From: Microbacterium sp. SCN 70-27
GTDB lineage: Bacteria > Actinomycetota > Actinomycetes > Actinomycetales > Microbacteriaceae
DNA length: 64,000 nt
Assembly (NCBI GenBank): GCA_001724425.1
Contig: MEEK01000010.1
Span: forward strand, 71,058 to 135,057
Direction: 5' to 3'
The notes below the pieces were generated by a model that saw only the letters and a program-made list of their open reading frames with translations, did no database searches and was not told where the DNA came from. How positions within the stretch are numbered: position 1 is the first letter of the stretch; the number at the start of each line of letters is the position of its first letter. The position numbers and the translations under genes are program-made. Positions 15,783 through 23,623 of the stretch are shown here, piece by piece.

Positions 15783-16496
15783 GTGACTTCCGACGTCGAG
15801 CTGCACCCGAACGCAGAACGCGGTGAATCGCCGCGCTCGTTCGCCGCGACGCGCCCGCCGACGACCCGCTGGTCGCGTCGGCGTGGCGTGGTCAGCGTGT
15901 TCGCGGCCTTCGCGGTCGCCGGTCTCGCGGCGGCCTATGTCGGACCGCTCGCCGCGATGACAACCCCCGCCGAAGCCGCCGAACTCGACCCCGTGTCGCT
16001 GTATGCGAGCACGATCGCCGACGCGCAGGAGTTCATCGCCGCGTCCGACGGCAAGATCTCCCTCGGTCGGGAGCAGATCGTGTACACCGTCTACGTCGCT
16101 CCAAAGCCGACGCCGACGCCGACATCCACGGTGAAGGAATCGACGGCGTCCACCGGCGGCGGCGGTTGGTCGCCGCCGTTCGTCGCGCCCGACCCCGGCA
16201 CCGCCCAGGCGATCGCGTACGGGATGGTTCAGGAGCGTGGCTGGGGCGACAGCGAGTTCGCCTGCCTCGTGGCGCTGTGGAACAAGGAGTCGGGCTGGCG
16301 AGTTAACGCCTTCAACAAGGGCAGCGGCGCCTATGGCATCCCGCAGGCTCTTCCCGGCAGCAAGATGGCTTCCGCAGGTGCGGATTGGGAGACGAACCCG
16401 GCGACGCAGATCGCGTGGGGCCTCGGGTACATCGGCGGGCGATACAGCTCGCCGTGCGGTGCGTGGGGACACTCGCAGTCCAAGGGCTGGTACTGA
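15783..16496 (+). CDS. Lytic transglycosylase-like exported protein
   Basis: A 237-residue protein with a cytoplasmic basic start, one membrane helix or uncleaved signal anchor (about 35-58), a Pro/Thr linker (PTPTPTSTVKES, about 108-122) and a C-terminal SLT-like domain (about 135-237). The domain keeps a candidate catalytic Glu169 in ALWNKESGWR and the GAYGIPQALPGSKM box found in actinobacterial lysozyme-like domains. It probably cuts or remodels peptidoglycan outside the membrane. Conserved Cys161 and Cys225 may form a disulfide. A 93-residue gene follows four bases later. Confidence 0.88.
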   Translation: MTSDVELHPNAERGESPRSFAATRPPTTRWSRRRGVVSVFAAFAVAGLAAAYVGPLAAMTTPAEAAELDPVSLYASTIADAQEFIAASDGKISLGREQIVYTVYVAPKPTPTPTSTVKESTASTGGGGWSPPFVAPDPGTAQAIAYGMVQERGWGDSEFACLVALWNKESGWRVNAFNKGSGAYGIPQALPGSKMASAGADWETNPATQIAWGLGYIGGRYSSPCGAWGHSQSKGWY

Positions 16497-16500
16497 GCGG

Positions 16501-16782
16501 ATGCCTCGCTCCAACCGTCGTCGCAGAGAACCCGACGACGCCTCGTTCGACCGCCTGCTGAGCGGCTGGAAGCGCACCGAGACCCGCCGCGGGATCACCT
16601 GGACCGTGCAGCCGGTGGGAGCGGCGCAGGCCCAGAAGGCGTACACGTGTCCCGGTTGCGGGCGGGAGATCGCGCCCGGCACGGCCCACCTCGTCGCCTG
16701 GCGTGCGGACGGTGTGCTCGGCGACGCGGCCGACCTGGCGGCGCGGCGGCACTGGCATTCGAACTGCTGGAGGATCGGCTGA
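16501..16782 (+). CDS. Small Cys/His protein, probable zinc-binding
   Basis: A 93-residue basic protein. Cys50 and Cys53 (CPGC) together with His63, His84, His86 and Cys89 (HWHSNCW) could form a treble-clef or HNH-like zinc site. The N-terminal half carries a basic patch (RSNRRRR). Homologues occur across actinobacteria as uncharacterised proteins sometimes named ATP/GTP-binding; I see no P-loop. It lies four bases after the transglycosylase gene and one base before a hydrolase, so it is part of that operon. Function unknown. Confidence 0.75.
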   Translation: MPRSNRRRREPDDASFDRLLSGWKRTETRRGITWTVQPVGAAQAQKAYTCPGCGREIAPGTAHLVAWRADGVLGDAADLAARRHWHSNCWRIG

Positions 16783-16783
16783 C

Positions 16784-17497
16784 ATGGAGATTCGCGGACC
16801 CGTGCTCCTTCCCGCGCGACGCGAGGAGATCGAACTGCACACCCTGGATGGGCTCACGCTCGTCGGAGAGCTGGCACTGCCCGAGCATCGGGATCCTGTG
16901 GCCACGCTCGTGACCCTCCACCCGCTCCCGACCGCGGGCGGTTTCATGGATTCCCACATCCTCCGCAAAGCCGCAGGAAGGCTGCCTGCCCTCGCCGATC
17001 TCGCCGTCCTCCGCTTCAACACGCGCGGGACGACATCGCCCCGTGGGACGAGCGAGGGCGCGTTCGACGGTGGCGGTGCGGAGGCGTTCGACGTCGCCGC
17101 GGCGATGGAGTTCGTCCGTGAGCGCGGCCTTCCGCATCCGTGGCTCGTGGGCTGGTCGTTCGGCACCGAGTTGGCACTGAAGTACGGTCGCGATCATGAT
17201 GTCGACGGCGTCATCCTGCTGTCGCCGCCGCTGCATCGCGCGACGGCGGAAGAGGTGGCGGCGTGGGCGGGCGACACGCGCCGCATGGTCGTCGTGGTGC
17301 CGGAGTTCGACGACTACCTTCGACCGGCCGAGGCGCGGGAGCGCTTCGCGAGCGTGCCCGGGGCGACCATCATCGCGGTCGACGGTGGCAGACACCTCTG
17401 GGTGGGGGAGACGCAGACGCGACGCGTGCTCACGGAGATCGTGGCGGCGGTCAACCCGGATGCCCTGCCGCTGCCGACCGAGTGGGACGACGCCTGA
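16784..17497 (+). CDS. Alpha/beta hydrolase
   Basis: A 237-residue serine-hydrolase-fold protein. The nucleophile elbow is GWSFG (Ser125), and the catalytic His is probably in DGGRHLWVG (about residue 206). TLHPLPTAGG and LRFNTRGTTSP match the oxyanion-hole region of the small dienelactone-hydrolase-like group that includes the plant and bacterial CAP10/YpfH-type esterases. The substrate cannot be predicted. It begins one base after the zinc-protein gene and converges with the AI-2E-type gene only four bases away. Confidence 0.88.
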   Translation: MEIRGPVLLPARREEIELHTLDGLTLVGELALPEHRDPVATLVTLHPLPTAGGFMDSHILRKAAGRLPALADLAVLRFNTRGTTSPRGTSEGAFDGGGAEAFDVAAAMEFVRERGLPHPWLVGWSFGTELALKYGRDHDVDGVILLSPPLHRATAEEVAAWAGDTRRMVVVVPEFDDYLRPAEARERFASVPGATIIAVDGGRHLWVGETQTRRVLTEIVAAVNPDALPLPTEWDDA

Positions 17498-17501
17498 CGC
17501 G

Positions 17502-18581
17502 TCACCTCTCGTTCTGCCGCGGGATGATCACCTGCCGGTAGATGATCAGGACGCTCGCGGCGACGGGGATCGCGATGAGCGCGCCGAGAAGCCCGAGCAG
17601 CGAGCCGCCGGCGAGGGCCGCGATCACGACGACGGCGCCCGGCACCGAGACGGCCCGGTTCATGATGCGCGGCGAGAGCACGTAGGCCTCGACCTGCATG
17701 TAGATCGCGTAGTAGATGAGCGCGACGAGTGCCGTGAGAGGCGACCCGAGGCCCGGGATGAGGCAGGTCAGCACGATGATCGCCGAGCCGGTGAGCGTTC
17801 CGACGAGCGGGATCAGCGAGAAGAAGAATGCGACGACGGCGAGGACGGCGGGGAACGGCGCCTGGATGATCGTCAGGAAGATCGCGCTCAGGATGCCGTT
17901 GATGACGCCGAGCGTCACCTGGCCCATGACGTAATACCCCACCGACGCGGTGATCTGGTCGGCGAGGTCGACGAACCGGGCGCGCTTGGAGGCGGGGACG
18001 AGCTGCGCGACGGCATTCTTCAGGCTCGGGGTGGATGCCGTGAAGTAGATCGTCAGGATGAGGACGATCAGCGCTCCGGTGAATCCGGCGATGATCGCCG
18101 CACCGATCCCGAGAAGTGCGCCGGTCGCAGCGCTGCCGATCTGGCCGTAGTCGAGCGACTGGAACCACTGGGAGATGTACGACAGCACGACGTCGACCTT
18201 GAGGTTCGGGAACGTCGCCGAGAGCCAATCCGATACCTCCTTCACCGGATCCCATTCGCCTGCCACCGCCGATTGAACGAGCTTCTGGATCTGCGTGACG
18301 AGCTGGGAGATCTGCCCGACGAGCACGGGGATGACGATGAGGATGATCCCGGCGAAGACGGCGAGAACCCCGGCGAAGGTGATGAGCAGCGCCGCCCAGC
18401 GGGGGAGTCCCTTCCGCTCGAGCCACGACACCGCCGGGTCGAGGCCGAGAGCGAGGAAGAGCGCCGTTCCGACGTAGAGAAGGATCGTCGACAGGGACTG
18501 CACGCTCGTGATGAGCAAGATGCCGACGCCGACGCCGAGCGTTGCGACCAACGCGGTGCGGAACGGGTGCTGGATCTTCAC
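17502..18581 (-). CDS. AI-2E family (PerM/YdiK-type) transporter
   Basis: A 359-residue polytopic membrane protein of the AI-2E transporter superfamily. Paired N-terminal helices (about 8-50), a helix at about 60-85, an amphipathic middle segment (about 120-185) and a C-terminal bundle with PLVGTLTGSAIIVL and PRIMNRAVSVP are typical. Family members export diverse small molecules or sodium; most are not shown to move AI-2. GTG 18581 was chosen over an upstream in-frame start (18605) because AAGGAG lies 6 nt before it. Divergent from the 593-residue envelope gene. Confidence 0.9.
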   Translation of the reverse strand: MKIQHPFRTALVATLGVGVGILLITSVQSLSTILLYVGTALFLALGLDPAVSWLERKGLPRWAALLITFAGVLAVFAGIILIVIPVLVGQISQLVTQIQKLVQSAVAGEWDPVKEVSDWLSATFPNLKVDVVLSYISQWFQSLDYGQIGSAATGALLGIGAAIIAGFTGALIVLILTIYFTASTPSLKNAVAQLVPASKRARFVDLADQITASVGYYVMGQVTLGVINGILSAIFLTIIQAPFPAVLAVVAFFFSLIPLVGTLTGSAIIVLTCLIPGLGSPLTALVALIYYAIYMQVEAYVLSPRIMNRAVSVPGAVVVIAALAGGSLLGLLGALIAIPVAASVLIIYRQVIIPRQNER

Positions 18582-18758
18582 GGGCGTCTCCTTCGGATTC
18601 CGCACGCGGCGGTGTTGTCAGGATATGCACAGTAGTGTGCGACGCCGCGCAGGACGCGAGGGTTGACACCCTCCCGGGCGGCACACAGGAGGTTTTCGGT
18701 AGTCTGGAACGTCGTATGCGCGCCGGAAGATCGCTCCGGCGCCGGGGAGGTAGAACTC
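18582..18758. promoter_or_regulatory. Divergent promoter region
   Basis: This region separates the AI-2E-type gene from the 593-residue protein gene. It contains TAGTCT at about 18709-18714, a possible -10 for the rightward gene, and an inverted repeat GCACA-N4-TGTGC near 18627-18640. TTGACA at 18663-18668 has no -10 at a workable distance. Confidence 0.4.
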
Positions 18759-20540
18759 GTGCGTTTCGTCTGGGCCGTCGCCGCCTTCGTGCTGGCCGCC
18801 CTCATGATCGGCGCGGGCATCGCCCAGCGCACCGTCTTCGAGGGGCCGAAGTCCGAGAGCGAGACCATCTCCGTCCCCGGCGACGCCCCCTACATCCTGA
18901 TCGACGGTGCCGTCCTGAACAGCCACGCCGGCTCGCAGACGCTGCGCGTCGAAGGCGCCGACACGATCTTCGCCGCCTACGGACGCACTGCCGATCTCAA
19001 GGCCTGGTTGCAGAAGGCCGACTACACGGACGTCGCTGTCACGGACGGAAAGGTCGGCACGACGCCGGTCCGCCAGTCGGTGCGGCTCGCGGAGGGCGAG
19101 AGCGCCCTGACCCCGCAGGGGTCTGATCTGTGGCTCGAGGAGTTCTCGGAGAAGAACGTCCTCACGACGCCGCTGCAGCTGCCGGAGGACATGAGCATGC
19201 TCGTCGCCTCAGACGGCGTTGCAGCGGCCCCGCACACCCTCACTTTGACGTGGCCGATCGACCATGCGACACCGTGGGCCGGGCCGCTCATCGTCGGCGG
19301 AGCGCTCGTCCTGGCCGGCGGCATCGTGCTGTATGTGCTGGGCGTCCGTCATGTGCGACGCTCGCGGGGGCCGCGCCGAAAGGGGCTTCCGGTCCCCGTG
19401 ACCGAGCCGATCGATCTGGCGGTCGACGGCGCGGACAAGGGTGTCATCTCCGCCACGCCGACGCGGCGGCAGCTCACCCGCGGGCGACGCACATTCGCCG
19501 TCGTGCCTGTGGTCGCTGTCTCGGCGCTCTTGTTCAGCGGCTGCTCGGCGGATGCCTGGCCCCAGTTCACCCCCTCGGCGACGCCCTCTCCGACCCGAAC
19601 GGTGGTGGCGCCGAAAGACCAGGAGAGCCCCGTCGTGACGGAGGCTCAGGCCGAACGCATCGTCGCTCAGATCGCGACGACGGTTGCCGCCGCCGACGAG
19701 GCACGCGACGCGACGGCCGCGGCATCGCGGCTTGCCGGAACCGCCCTCGCGGTCCGCGAGACGAACTACGTCCTGCGCGGCGCGCTGCCCGATCTCGCCG
19801 CCCTCCCCGCGGTGCCGACGGGCAAGCTCGAGGTGACCCTTCCCGAGGCCAACGACAACTGGCCGAGGACCTTCCTCGCCGTCGCACCGGCGGCGACGGG
19901 GGACGGCAAAGTCATGATGAGCGTCACCCAGAACGACGCCTGGAGCGACTACAAGCTCACCTACACGGCGGACCTGACCTCCAACACCGCGCTGAACCTC
20001 GCGCCGCCGTACGTGGGTGCCATCTCGATCCCGCTGGATTCGCCCTTCCTCGCGATCTCGCCGGAGAAGCTCGCCGGCGCGTACGCCGACGTGCTCACCA
20101 AGGGTGCCGACAGCGAGTTCGCCAGCCTCTTCGACCGAGAGGACGACGTCTTCCAGACGACGCTCGAGGCCGATCGCGCGAGCCGGCTCGAGGCGTTCAA
20201 CCAGACGGGCGCGCAGACCGGCACGATGACGTTCTCCTCGATCGCGGGCACCAGCGCGCCTTCTGCGCTTGCCACGCTCGACTCCGGTGCGATCGTCGCG
20301 GTCACCGTCGATGACCTCGACACCGTGAAGCCGACGAGCGCCGACGCCGTGATCAAGGTCGACGGCGACCCCGGGAACAAGGTCGTCCAGACGCTCTCGG
20401 GCGTGACGCAGTCGAGCACCGGCTTCGTGTCGACCTACGCCAACCAGCTCTTCTTCTTCGTTCCGAGTCAGAGTTCCAAGGAACGCATCCAACTGCTCGG
20501 ATTCAGCTCCCAGATCCTCGACGCGAAGGCGGCACCCTGA
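18759..20540 (+). CDS. Large envelope protein with an internal lipobox
   Basis: A 593-residue protein I do not recognise by function. Helix 1 spans about residues 4-22, an extracytoplasmic segment follows, and helix 2 spans about 175-196. After a basic cytoplasmic stretch (about 198-245) comes a hydrophobic run ending LLFSGCSADAW at Cys262, which looks exactly like a lipoprotein signal peptide and lipobox. A large Thr/Pro-flanked C-terminal domain (about 290-593) follows. It reads like a membrane protein fused to a lipoprotein. GTG 18759 is preceded by GGGGAGG. The stop overlaps the thioredoxin-like gene by one base. Confidence 0.8.
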   Translation: MRFVWAVAAFVLAALMIGAGIAQRTVFEGPKSESETISVPGDAPYILIDGAVLNSHAGSQTLRVEGADTIFAAYGRTADLKAWLQKADYTDVAVTDGKVGTTPVRQSVRLAEGESALTPQGSDLWLEEFSEKNVLTTPLQLPEDMSMLVASDGVAAAPHTLTLTWPIDHATPWAGPLIVGGALVLAGGIVLYVLGVRHVRRSRGPRRKGLPVPVTEPIDLAVDGADKGVISATPTRRQLTRGRRTFAVVPVVAVSALLFSGCSADAWPQFTPSATPSPTRTVVAPKDQESPVVTEAQAERIVAQIATTVAAADEARDATAAASRLAGTALAVRETNYVLRGALPDLAALPAVPTGKLEVTLPEANDNWPRTFLAVAPAATGDGKVMMSVTQNDAWSDYKLTYTADLTSNTALNLAPPYVGAISIPLDSPFLAISPEKLAGAYADVLTKGADSEFASLFDREDDVFQTTLEADRASRLEAFNQTGAQTGTMTFSSIAGTSAPSALATLDSGAIVAVTVDDLDTVKPTSADAVIKVDGDPGNKVVQTLSGVTQSSTGFVSTYANQLFFFVPSQSSKERIQLLGFSSQILDAKAAP

Positions 20541-21475
20541 TGAGCGACCCCCGTCCCGGCGCCGTCCTCCGCGGAGCGGTCGACCTCTCGGCCCTGCGCT
20601 CGCGCTCGGCCGCCCCTGCCTCAGTCGGAGACGCACCGGCTGCTGAGGCCTCGCGCCTCGTCTTCGACGTGACGGATGCCTCGTTCGGCCAGGTTCTCGA
20701 ACTCAGCCGCACCGTGCCCGTCGTGGTCGACCTCTGGGCCGAGTGGTGCGGGCCGTGCAAGCAGTTGAGCCCCGTCCTCGAGAAGGTCGTCGTGGAACTC
20801 GCGGGCCGACTGGTGCTCGCCAAGGTCGACGTGGATGCCAACCCGCAGCTCGCGCAGGGTTTCCGCGCGCAGTCGATTCCGATGGTCGTCGCACTCGTCG
20901 CCGGACAGCCGGTTCCGCTGTTCACGGGTGCCGTTCCGGAGGAGCAGGTGCGCGCGGTCTTCGACCAGCTGCTCCAGCTGGCGGCCCAGCAGGGGGTCAC
21001 CGGGGTGATCCCGACGACCGACGGCGAGCCCGAGGCATCCGATGACGAGGGCGAAGCGCCGCTCCCGCCGCACCACCAGGAGGCCTTCGACGCCGTCGAG
21101 GCGGGCGACTACGCGCGCGCCGTCACGGCGTACGAAGCGGCGCTTGCGGAGAACCCGCGTGATGAGGAGGCTCGCGCAGGTCTCGGCCAGGTTCGGCTCC
21201 TGGAACGTGTGCAGCACCTCGATCTGCAGGAAGCGCGGGCTGCCGCCGCCGCAGAGCCCCTCGACCTCCGCGCGCAGTTCGATGTGGCCGACCTCGACCT
21301 CGCGGGCGGGCACGTGGACGACGCCTTCGCGCGCCTGCTGGACCTGTTCGCCGCCCTCCCCGCCGACGAGCGCGGGCCCGTGCGCGAGCGGCTGCTGGAG
21401 CTGTTCGGGCTCGTCGGGGACGCCGACGCGCGGGTCATCCGTGCACGCGGGCGACTGTCGAGCCTGCTGTTCTGA
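20540..21475 (+). CDS. Thioredoxin-domain protein with TPR-like C-terminus (CnoX/YbbN-like)
   Basis: A 311-residue cytoplasmic protein with an N-terminal extension, a thioredoxin fold (about 40-150) with an intact redox motif WCGPCK (Cys70, Cys73), and a helical TPR-like half (about 175-311; AFDAVEAGDYARAVTAYEAAL). This layout matches YbbN/CnoX, a chaperedoxin that protects substrates from oxidation and hands them to chaperones in E. coli, where the redox motif differs. Its ATG overlaps the upstream stop (TGATG), so the two are coupled. It converges with glgB 12 nt downstream. Confidence 0.9.
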   Translation: MSDPRPGAVLRGAVDLSALRSRSAAPASVGDAPAAEASRLVFDVTDASFGQVLELSRTVPVVVDLWAEWCGPCKQLSPVLEKVVVELAGRLVLAKVDVDANPQLAQGFRAQSIPMVVALVAGQPVPLFTGAVPEEQVRAVFDQLLQLAAQQGVTGVIPTTDGEPEASDDEGEAPLPPHHQEAFDAVEAGDYARAVTAYEAALAENPRDEEARAGLGQVRLLERVQHLDLQEARAAAAAEPLDLRAQFDVADLDLAGGHVDDAFARLLDLFAALPADERGPVRERLLELFGLVGDADARVIRARGRLSSLLF

Positions 21476-21487
21476 TACCCGGCTCGC

Positions 21488-23623
21488 TCAGGAGCTGTGG
21501 CCGAGCCACAGCACGCCGAGCGGGGGGAGGGTGAGCGTCGCCCGGCCGTGGTCGTCGGCTTCGACAGCCCCGTAGTTGCCGACCCCCGACCCGCCGTACG
21601 CCTCGGCGTCGGAGTTCAGCAGCTCGCGCCATGTCCCGCCGGCCGGAAGGTCGAGCACGTAGTCGCGCAGCGGCTCGCCGGAGAAGTTGCACACGACCGC
21701 GACCGTGTTGCCGTGGTGGTCGACGCGGGAGAAGGCAATGACGTTCGGGTTCCACGACGGGTCGCCGAGGCGCCGGAAGGCACTCCCGTCGGAGTCGCGC
21801 GACCACAGCGGCGAATGCTCCTTGTAGACGCGGTTGAGCGCGCCGACGAAGTCGAGCAGCTGCCGGTGCGGGGGCTGGTCGAGCATCCACCAGTCCAGGC
21901 CGCGGCTCTCCGACCACTCCGAGAGCTGTCCGAAGTCCTGCCCCATGAACAGGAGCTGCTTGCCCGGGTGGCCCCACATGTACGCGAGGAAGGCGCGGAC
22001 GTTCGCGAGCTTCTGCCAGTGATCTCCCGGCATGCGGGTGAAGAGCGTCCCCTTGCCGTGCACGACCTCGTCGTGGCTGATCGGCAGGACGAAGTGCTCG
22101 CTGAACGCGTAGACGAACGAGAACGACAGCTCGCCCTCGTGGTGGGAGCGGTACATCGGGTCGCGCTGGAAGTACACGAGCGTGTCGTTCATCCAGCCCA
22201 TGTTCCACTTGAGTCCGAATCCGAGTCCGCCGGCGCTCGTGGGGGCCGTCACCCCCGGGAAGCTCGTCGACTCCTCCGCGATCATCGCGATGCCGGGGTA
22301 GCGCTTGTACGCCGTGGCGTTGACCTCCTGGAGGAAGCGGATCGCCTCGAGATTCTCGCGCCCGCCGTAGATGTTGGGCTCCCACTCGCCGGCCTCGCGC
22401 GAGTAGTCGAGGTAGAGCATGGATGCCACGGCATCCACCCGCAGTCCGTCGACGTGGAATTCCTCGAACCAGTACAGCGCGTTCGCGACGAGGAAGTTGC
22501 GCACTTCGTTGCGGCCGTAGTCGAAGATGAGGGTGCCCCAGTCCTTGTGCTCGCCGCGGCGCGGGTCGGGGTGCTCGTAGAGCGGCACGCCGTCGAAGCG
22601 GGCGAGCGCGAACGAGTCCTTCGGGAAGTGTCCGGGGACCCAGTCCATGATGACGCCGAAGCCGGCGCGGTGGAGCCGGTCGATGAGATAACGGAGGTCG
22701 TCGGGCGTGCCGAAGCGGCTCGTCGGGGCGTAGTACCCCGACACCTGATAGCCCCACGAACCGCCGAAAGGGTGCTCTGCGAGCGGGAGGAACTCGACGT
22801 GGGTGTAGCCCGTCTCGGTGAGGTAGTCGATGAGCGGATCGGCGGCGTCGCGGTAGCCGAGCCCGGGGCGCCACGATCCGAGGTGCAGCTCGTACGTCGA
22901 CATCGGCTGGTCGGCGGGGGAGCGGCGCGCCCGCGCCGTCATCCACTCGTCGTCTTCCCACGTGTAGTGCGATTCGGTGACGACGGATGCCGTGGCAGGC
23001 GGCACCTCCGCCCACTGCGCCATCGGATCGGCCTTCATGATCCAGCCGTCGTACGGCGTCAGGATCTCGTACTTGTAGGACGTGCCGGCGCCAAGGCCCG
23101 GGACGAACAGCTCCCAGACGCCCGACGATCCGAGGCTCCGCATGGCGTGCGCACTGCCGTCCCAGCCGTTGAGGTCGCCGGCGACGCGCACGGCGCGCGC
23201 ATCGGGGGCCCACACCGCGAAGGAGACGCCCTCCACGCCTGCGTAGTGCCGGACGTGCGAGCCGAGCACGCGCCAGAGCTCCTCATGGCGGCCTTCTCGG
23301 ATGAGATGCTGATCCATCTCTCCGAGGCTCGGCAGATGCCGGTACGGATCGTCGGCGCGGTAGTCGGGTCCGTCGGTGTACGTGGCGACGAGCTCATAGG
23401 CATCGGGGCGCGAGGCCGCCGCACCCTCCCAGATGCCGCCGCGGACGTGATGCAGCGGGATCTCGGCGCCGTCGGCGGCGATCGCCGTGACCGTCGCGGC
23501 CATCGGGCGTCGTGCCCGAATCACCCAGCCCTCGCCCTGCTCGTGAACCCCGAGGACGTCGTGCGGCGCGTGATACGCGCCGGCGGCGACGGCGTCGAGG
23601 ATGTTGTCGGGCACGGTGCTCAT
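21488..23623 (-). CDS. glgB: 1,4-alpha-glucan branching enzyme
   Basis: GH13 enzyme that creates alpha-1,6 branches in glycogen or GlgE-made alpha-glucan. The 711-residue protein has an N-terminal extension and CBM48 domain (to about residue 215), then a GH13 barrel starting YELHLGSWR. Catalytic residues are visible in GLRVDAVASML (nucleophile Asp), AEESTSFPGV (acid Glu) and ISHDEVVHGKG (Asp). AAGGAG precedes the ATG at 23623, which overlaps the glgE stop by four bases, as for the glgE-glgB pair of mycobacteria and streptomycetes. A 731-codon open frame on the other strand is a shadow. Confidence 0.97.
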   Translation of the reverse strand: MSTVPDNILDAVAAGAYHAPHDVLGVHEQGEGWVIRARRPMAATVTAIAADGAEIPLHHVRGGIWEGAAASRPDAYELVATYTDGPDYRADDPYRHLPSLGEMDQHLIREGRHEELWRVLGSHVRHYAGVEGVSFAVWAPDARAVRVAGDLNGWDGSAHAMRSLGSSGVWELFVPGLGAGTSYKYEILTPYDGWIMKADPMAQWAEVPPATASVVTESHYTWEDDEWMTARARRSPADQPMSTYELHLGSWRPGLGYRDAADPLIDYLTETGYTHVEFLPLAEHPFGGSWGYQVSGYYAPTSRFGTPDDLRYLIDRLHRAGFGVIMDWVPGHFPKDSFALARFDGVPLYEHPDPRRGEHKDWGTLIFDYGRNEVRNFLVANALYWFEEFHVDGLRVDAVASMLYLDYSREAGEWEPNIYGGRENLEAIRFLQEVNATAYKRYPGIAMIAEESTSFPGVTAPTSAGGLGFGLKWNMGWMNDTLVYFQRDPMYRSHHEGELSFSFVYAFSEHFVLPISHDEVVHGKGTLFTRMPGDHWQKLANVRAFLAYMWGHPGKQLLFMGQDFGQLSEWSESRGLDWWMLDQPPHRQLLDFVGALNRVYKEHSPLWSRDSDGSAFRRLGDPSWNPNVIAFSRVDHHGNTVAVVCNFSGEPLRDYVLDLPAGGTWRELLNSDAEAYGGSGVGNYGAVEADDHGRATLTLPPLGVLWLGHSS

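Noticed and set aside
18663-18668. TTGACA as the -35 of the 593-residue protein gene
   Set aside because: The nearest -10-like hexamer, TAGTCT, is about 40 bp away, and nothing suitable lies at 16-19 bp.
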